Part shown: positions 59,342-64,000 of the stretch, one piece after another
Layout: each line of letters starts with the position of its first letter
How positions within the stretch are numbered: the stretch's first letter is position 1
Assembly (NCBI GenBank): GCA_025603075.1
Contig: MU626307.1
Location: 1-64,000 of the forward strand
Source of the DNA: Neoconidiobolus thromboides FSU 785
Lineage: Eukaryota; Entomophthoromycota; Entomophthoromycetes; Entomophthorales; Neoconidiobolaceae
DNA: 64,000 bases
Direction of reading: 5' to 3'
The notes under the pieces: generated by a model
What the model was told of the DNA's origin: nothing
Databases searched by the model: none
What the model saw: the letters and a program-made list of their open reading frames with translations, nothing else
Program-made: the position numbers and the translations under genes

Positions 59342-61438
59342 TTAATTTTTAGCGGCAGGGATCTTGTTAGAAAACTTTTTAAATTTGGCTACATAGAATC
59401 CATCCATATTGTGAGTGTGAGGATAATACCTTTTAGTTAAATTCAGAGTAGGATGAAATTTCTTTTCATTGAAACTAAAAAATAAATAAGTTATAATATA
59501 TAATTATATATATGTTACCTTGTAAATCCATCAACTCCAAAAGTAAGTCCAGTATCAACTAACTTTACATTTCCACGCTTCATAAGTGCATAATTAACAA
59601 CAGATTCATTTTCTTCAACAGTAACTGAACAAGTTGAATAAACTAAATATCCACCTGTTTTAGAGTTAGCATCAATGGAGTCAATAGCTGCTAAAATTAG
59701 TTCTTTCTGTAACTTAGATAACATGGCGAAATCTTTTTCACTCTAATTTTATTATAAGTAACAAATAAATATACATATATTAACTTACCCTGCTTAATTT
59801 GACAGAGGGATCCTTAGATATAACACCAGTACCTGAACAAGGAGCATCTAATAAAATACGATCAAATCCTCCAATTACTTTTGGAAACATTCTGCCATCG
59901 TAATTGCATACTACTGAGTTTTTAACACCTAAATTGTATCATGTTAAGTTATTTGAAAGCCACATTATGAGAAAGAAATTACCTAATCTATGGATATTAG
60001 CTTTAAGAGATTTGGTACGATCTTTAGTAGAATCATTGGCAAATATACAACCAGTGTTTTTCATTAAAGCGGCCATATATGTAGTTTTTCCACCTGGAGC
60101 TGAACACATATCCAAAACAAATTCACTGGGTTGAGGATTTAAAGCAACAACTGGAAGCATAGAAGAAGCAGCTTGGAGCATATAATGACCGGCTAAATAC
60201 TCTGGGGTAGCACCCACTGGGACATTTGAGTCGAAAACTTGTAAACCTACTTTACTCCATTTCCCTAATGGGTCAACATTAATACCTCTACCAATTAATG
60301 CCTGCGCTAAATCTCTACGACGAGTTTTTAAAGTATTGGTACGAATAGTTACTGGACGTGGCACTTCATTTGCTTCAAAGAAATCAATGGCTTCAGATAC
60401 AGGGAATAATCCAATTAATTTATTCGTTAGTTCTATGGAATATCCATAGTATAATGATATATCTCGAACTAATTGATCAATATAATCACTACGATACTTA
60501 TTAGGATCTCTTTGATGCTTAAAATCATTCAATACACGAACAATTTCTTGTATTCTTATTTTAACATCTGCTAAATCTGGAACCTCTTGTTTTTCTTGTT
60601 CAATTTGCTCTTCATCAGGTAATTGGAACCTATCCTCTTCTTCTAATTCTTCTCTCACTTTTGCATCCTCTATTTCCTCTTCATTTAATTTTTCATCTTC
60701 TTCTTGTTTTTTGTTTAGTTTTATCGCCTCTTTCTCAAACTCTGTTAACTAGAAAATATACTTGTTCAAATAATAGAAATAATGATAGCTTTATAAATTA
60801 CCTTTTCTTCGTCTTCGTCTTCCTCTTCCTCTTCCTCATCCTCTTCTTGTTTCTCTAATTCATCTTTGTTATCGAATTCATCATCCTAAGGTAAAATTAT
60901 AAGCCATTTGCATTCAATGTTAAGAGATAATACTAACAGGTAGATCTAATTCTTCGGAATCATCAGAGTCATAAGTCTTTCTTTCAACGATGTTATTAAG
61001 CTTAGGTTTCAACCATTTATTATTATCATCACTGAATCCAACAGTCCTAACGAAGAAAATTAATATGTTATTATGTATAGCCATCTAAAACTATACCCTT
61101 TACGTTTTAATTCTGGGTCTTCTTCGTCACTTGAGTCAAATAAATCGCTAAAAATAAGGTTAAAAAGAGAAAGAAAGCTAGGATTTAAATTACTTTTGTG
61201 GCAAAGCTTCTTCTTTTTCAACATCATAATCAAATAAGTCTACTTCTTCATCACTATCTTCATTCTTTTTGACTTTATTCTTCTTTTCTTGAGCTACTTT
61301 TTCTTTTTTTTCTTGCTTTGCTTTTGGTTCTTTCTTTTTATTACTCTTGATCTTTTCTTTCTTTTCTACTTCTAGGATCTTTGGTTTTGGATCTGGCTGA
61401 TGCTTTAACTTTCTTTTCTTTCCTGCTATTTTGGCCAT
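59342..61438 (-). CDS. NOP2: 25S rRNA (cytosine-C5)-methyltransferase NOP2
   Basis: Nucleolar enzyme that methylates a cytosine in large-subunit rRNA and is needed for 60S assembly. The multi-exon product starts with a lysine-rich nucleolar head ([20 protein letters not shown]), then acidic stretches ([22 protein letters not shown]) spread over small exons. The conserved NOL1/NOP2 part includes [20 protein letters not shown] and [20 protein letters not shown]. The SAM-binding motif I is [18 protein letters not shown]; motif [22 protein letters not shown] holds the product-release cysteine; motif [19 protein letters not shown] holds the nucleophile cysteine. It ends with [15 protein letters not shown]. 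Catalytic residues are intact. Introns at about 59743, 59935 and several in the N-terminal third; the N-terminal splice sites are approximate. Confidence 0.95.
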
Positions 61439-63492
61439 ATTTATTTAAAAATGAATTTTTTATTATTTCAAAATTGGAATCGAATTATTTTAAGTTAGAG
61501 TTGGGATCGTATTTTGGGATTTAAATAAAAATTCTTTAAACTAATGTTACTAAATCTAAGCAATATCAAATAAGATTTATACATAGTTGTTGAATTAGAA
61601 CAAAATTCGTAATCTTAATTTATTCCATAGCGTAACTTTTGATTGTTAGGTATCATTTATAAAAGATACATTAATGCTAATAATGCTATTATTATGTGGT
61701 ATTTTTATTACTACTTGTACTATAAAATAAAGTTATGTAAAACTAACAACACACTGATAACACTTGAGCAAGAGATATATGATCCCTTGGTTTTATTAGC
61801 TATAGCTCTATGCTTATTTTAGTATATAAGATATAACCTTGATGAAATAATTTTTATCAAAACAAAGTGCTTATAATTAAGTTTAATATTTATGCTACAT
61901 TATAACATTATAATAAACCTTTATTTTCCTTTTAATTTAATAGTTTTTATAACATTTTAAGTATTAAATGAATATCTACATTGAAAATTTTAAGCTTTTA
62001 ATTTATAAATTTAATATAAACTATTACCATTCGCGATTTAATGTTTTTTATTTAAATTTATTGTAGTGGAAGTATAGCTAAGAATGAAATAGCTGGTTTG
62101 AATTTTTTAGAACAATAACAGAATTCAAATATGTAAATGAATTGTTTAATATTTATAATTTAGCAGATGTCTGATTTATAAACCTTACCTTTATACTTTT
62201 ATAGCAGTAAAATTACTATAAAGATATACATGGGGATGTATTTTTGTGCTTAAGAATTTTACTAACAGACTTTCCGCTTAAATAGCGCTCAAAAAATCGA
62301 AAAAATAATGAAGTCAGAAAAAACACTCTCACATGTTAATTTCAAACATCTGATGATAATTTCTCAATAAATAAAACATCATAGATTTAGCAACTATTCA
62401 AAAGTTCTAATACTTTATTTTATATACTAATTGTTTTTGGAGTTGTAGAGTATTAGACCAAATATGCTTGTCATTATTTTAAAATCGAATAAAAGGTTTT
62501 AATAATCTAAAACTGTGTTTATTGCTTATTTATTACAATTGTTTCTAAAAATTATAAACCCATTTAAATTAAATTCACATCAATATCTTTATAGTCATAT
62601 TTACTAATATCATAAACATTATATCGTTTATAATGTTTTCAACAAAATGCCTATTATTTTATTATTATGACCCTAAAAATTGTTCTTATAAAAACAACAA
62701 AAAGTTAAATTTGATAAGTTAGTAATAATAACTATCAAAATTAGGAGTAAAATAATTAATAATTAATGTGTTAGTAGTAGTATGCTAGTAAAAATCATTA
62801 AATGTTATCAGTGATATACTAATAGTTTTTTATAGAAGGCACTTCGTCCTTTAAAAGTTCATTAATCATGCTAGATTCTTATTGTGATTAAGATGAAATC
62901 TATATAATATTATATAAGCTTAATAAAAACAAGAATAAACTTCATTGTATAAATTATAATGTTATTCAAACTAATTTTATTAGATAAGATAGTAAAAAAA
63001 AATTTTTTAAATATGTACTACTATCGTTTTTAAATTTTAACAACTATTGCTCTTGAAAACAAGTCAAGAAATAATTTTGTAAAATGTTTAATTTAAGCAA
63101 TACAGAATTTACTCAAGTCCAATGTTTTTATTATTTATTCGATAAACTATATAAACACTACAATGTTTTTAGATAACGAAAATCCTAAAAATTTACTTTT
63201 TCAATTCTACCAAAGTAAAAGTTAAAAATTTGCCATTTTTAGTTTAATAAGATCTGAATTTAAAACCAGCAAACCTTGAAGGTATGCAGCATGATTGGCT
63301 ATTTTTCTTAATGATATTCAAAGTCTGTCAGCGATCAAAAATAACTTTAATAAATACAAAATTAAAGAAGTAATAAGTGACTGCTTTTTTAAAAAACTTA
63401 AATATTTGTTACTTCAAAGTACAAGTTGATAGTTATAATAGTTATATAATTTTAATTTTTATAGAGTTTATTTGTTTTTAGTTTATAAACAT
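61439..63492. other. Intergenic with MITE copy 16
   Basis: 2.05 kb between divergent NOP2 and the secreted-protein gene. One element copy; otherwise very AT-rich and without recognised features. Confidence 0.55.
62231..62331 (-). repeat. MITE-like element, copy 16
   Basis: B orientation; TGGGGATGTATTTTTGTGCT left end, core AATAGCGCTCAAAAAATCGA, degenerate right end AACACTCTCA. Confidence 0.88.
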
Positions 63493-64000
63493 ATGAAATT
63501 ATCCAAACTTTCTTTTTTCATTGTGCAGGTCACATGGATTATCGCTAGAAAAAGTTACAATGATGGCGATGACTGCCCAGCTTCAGGAGAAAAATGTGCT
63601 TATGATGGGGGCTCTTACCAACTAAGGGACTATGGCACCCCTCCATGCTGGAGCGCTGTCGATAAAGAATGGAAGTGCAAACCTAGAGTAAATGAATCGA
63701 ACTGTCCAGAGGGATTTATAGATGTTGAAGACACATGTGGTTTTGATCCTCTTCCTCCACCACAATGTCCTTTACCTGATGATAATTGCAAATTGGAAGG
63801 CAACATATTTATTGCCAAAAATGCAAGTAAGAAAGAAGACGATTTCCCTTACTGTTGGAATAAAAATCCTGATAATACATGGTCCTGTAAAAGTAGCTCG
63901 GCAGAATGCGATATCAATGGCAAGGATTTAAGAGAATGTTTCAAACTAAAACCTGTTTGTCCAAAACTCCCAACAGAAACATGTCGCTTTGGTTTAACGC
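63493..64000 (+). CDS. Cysteine-rich secreted protein, 5' part (runs off the window)
   Basis: An open frame of 169 codons from ATG at 63493 continues past the window edge. The first 20 residues form a signal peptide (MKLSKLSFFIVQVTWIIARK: basic start, hydrophobic core). After it the protein has 14 cysteines in about 150 residues, in loosely repeated units where a cysteine is followed by P or W (DDCPASGEKCAYDGG, PPCWSAVDKEWKC, NCPEGF, DTCGFDPLPPPQCPLPDD, PYCWNKNPDNTWSC, PVCPKLPTETCRFG). G+C content is higher than in the surrounding DNA. I do not recognise a named family. The even cysteine count and signal peptide suggest a disulfide-bonded extracellular or cell-wall protein. A further upstream exon cannot be excluded because the region before the ATG could contain an intron. 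Confidence 0.7.
   Translation, partial: MKLSKLSFFIVQVTWIIARKSYNDGDDCPASGEKCAYDGGSYQLRDYGTPPCWSAVDKEWKCKPRVNESNCPEGFIDVEDTCGFDPLPPPQCPLPDDNCKLEGNIFIAKNASKKEDDFPYCWNKNPDNTWSCKSSSAECDINGKDLRECFKLKPVCPKLPTETCRFGLT

Noticed and set aside
1..64000. Neocallimastigomycete or dictyostelid origin because of poly-Asn runs
   Set aside because: Poly-Asn is nearly confined to FAB1; the rest of the genes lack the homopolymer load of those groups. Not decisive, so the organism is left open.

Overview
This is a eukaryotic nuclear window, very AT-rich, with a standard genetic code (TAA, TAG and TGA all end confident genes) and many short GT-AG introns, mostly 40-75 nt. The gene set fits a fungus outside the Dikarya: chorismate synthase, NTE1-type phospholipase, FAB1, Epl1, Ulp1, an MLKL-like pseudokinase joined to Sel1 repeats, and a NELF-B subunit, which yeasts and other Dikarya are not known to have. 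The placement (Entomophthoromycotina, Glomeromycotina or a similar early-diverging lineage) is an inference of low confidence. I saw no rRNA, tRNA, CRISPR or prokaryotic-type operon.

Layout. 480-4822 (-) holds a decayed full-length ABCC/MRP transporter. 4823-6700 is gene-poor and carries four copies of a ~100-bp inverted-terminal-repeat element. 6701-11152 is a divergent pair: UTP7/WDR46 (rRNA processing, -) and PFS2/WDR33 (mRNA 3'-end processing, +). 12487-14925 (-) is the MLKL-like pseudokinase. 14926-17449 is a repeat-rich gap. 17450-18955 (+) is a Ulp1-type SUMO protease and 19262-25707 (-) is FAB1/PIKfyve. After another gap with a perfect 55-bp-arm palindrome comes chorismate synthase (27921-29229, +), then a 1,923-residue protein of unknown function (30008-36113, -), an unknown basic protein (37929-39173, +) and a UFD1-zinc-finger-AZUL protein (39452-41380, +). 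41655-44033 (-) is NELF-B, divergent from a HORMA-domain gene (44147-45072, +). A free-standing homologue of the alanyl-tRNA synthetase C-terminal domain follows (47380-47928, +), then U2AF small subunit (48459-49522, +), NTE1 (50052-54233, -), a MAD2-like gene (54955-55775, +), Epl1 (56175-58322, -), NOP2 (59342-61438, -) and the start of a cysteine-rich secreted protein (63493 to the edge, +).

No cluster shares a single pathway. The theme is housekeeping nuclear biology: rRNA maturation (UTP7, NOP2), mRNA processing and transcription control (PFS2, U2AF, NELF-B, Epl1), ubiquitin/SUMO (UFD1-AZUL, Ulp1), HORMA chromosome proteins, and phospholipids (FAB1, NTE1). About sixteen copies of one MITE-like family are scattered between genes; none interrupts a confident coding exon. 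CCAAT boxes cluster 85-370 bp upstream of several start codons. For ten genes I joined exons by hand and every joined reading frame closed exactly, so those models are fairly firm; no transcript evidence was available.
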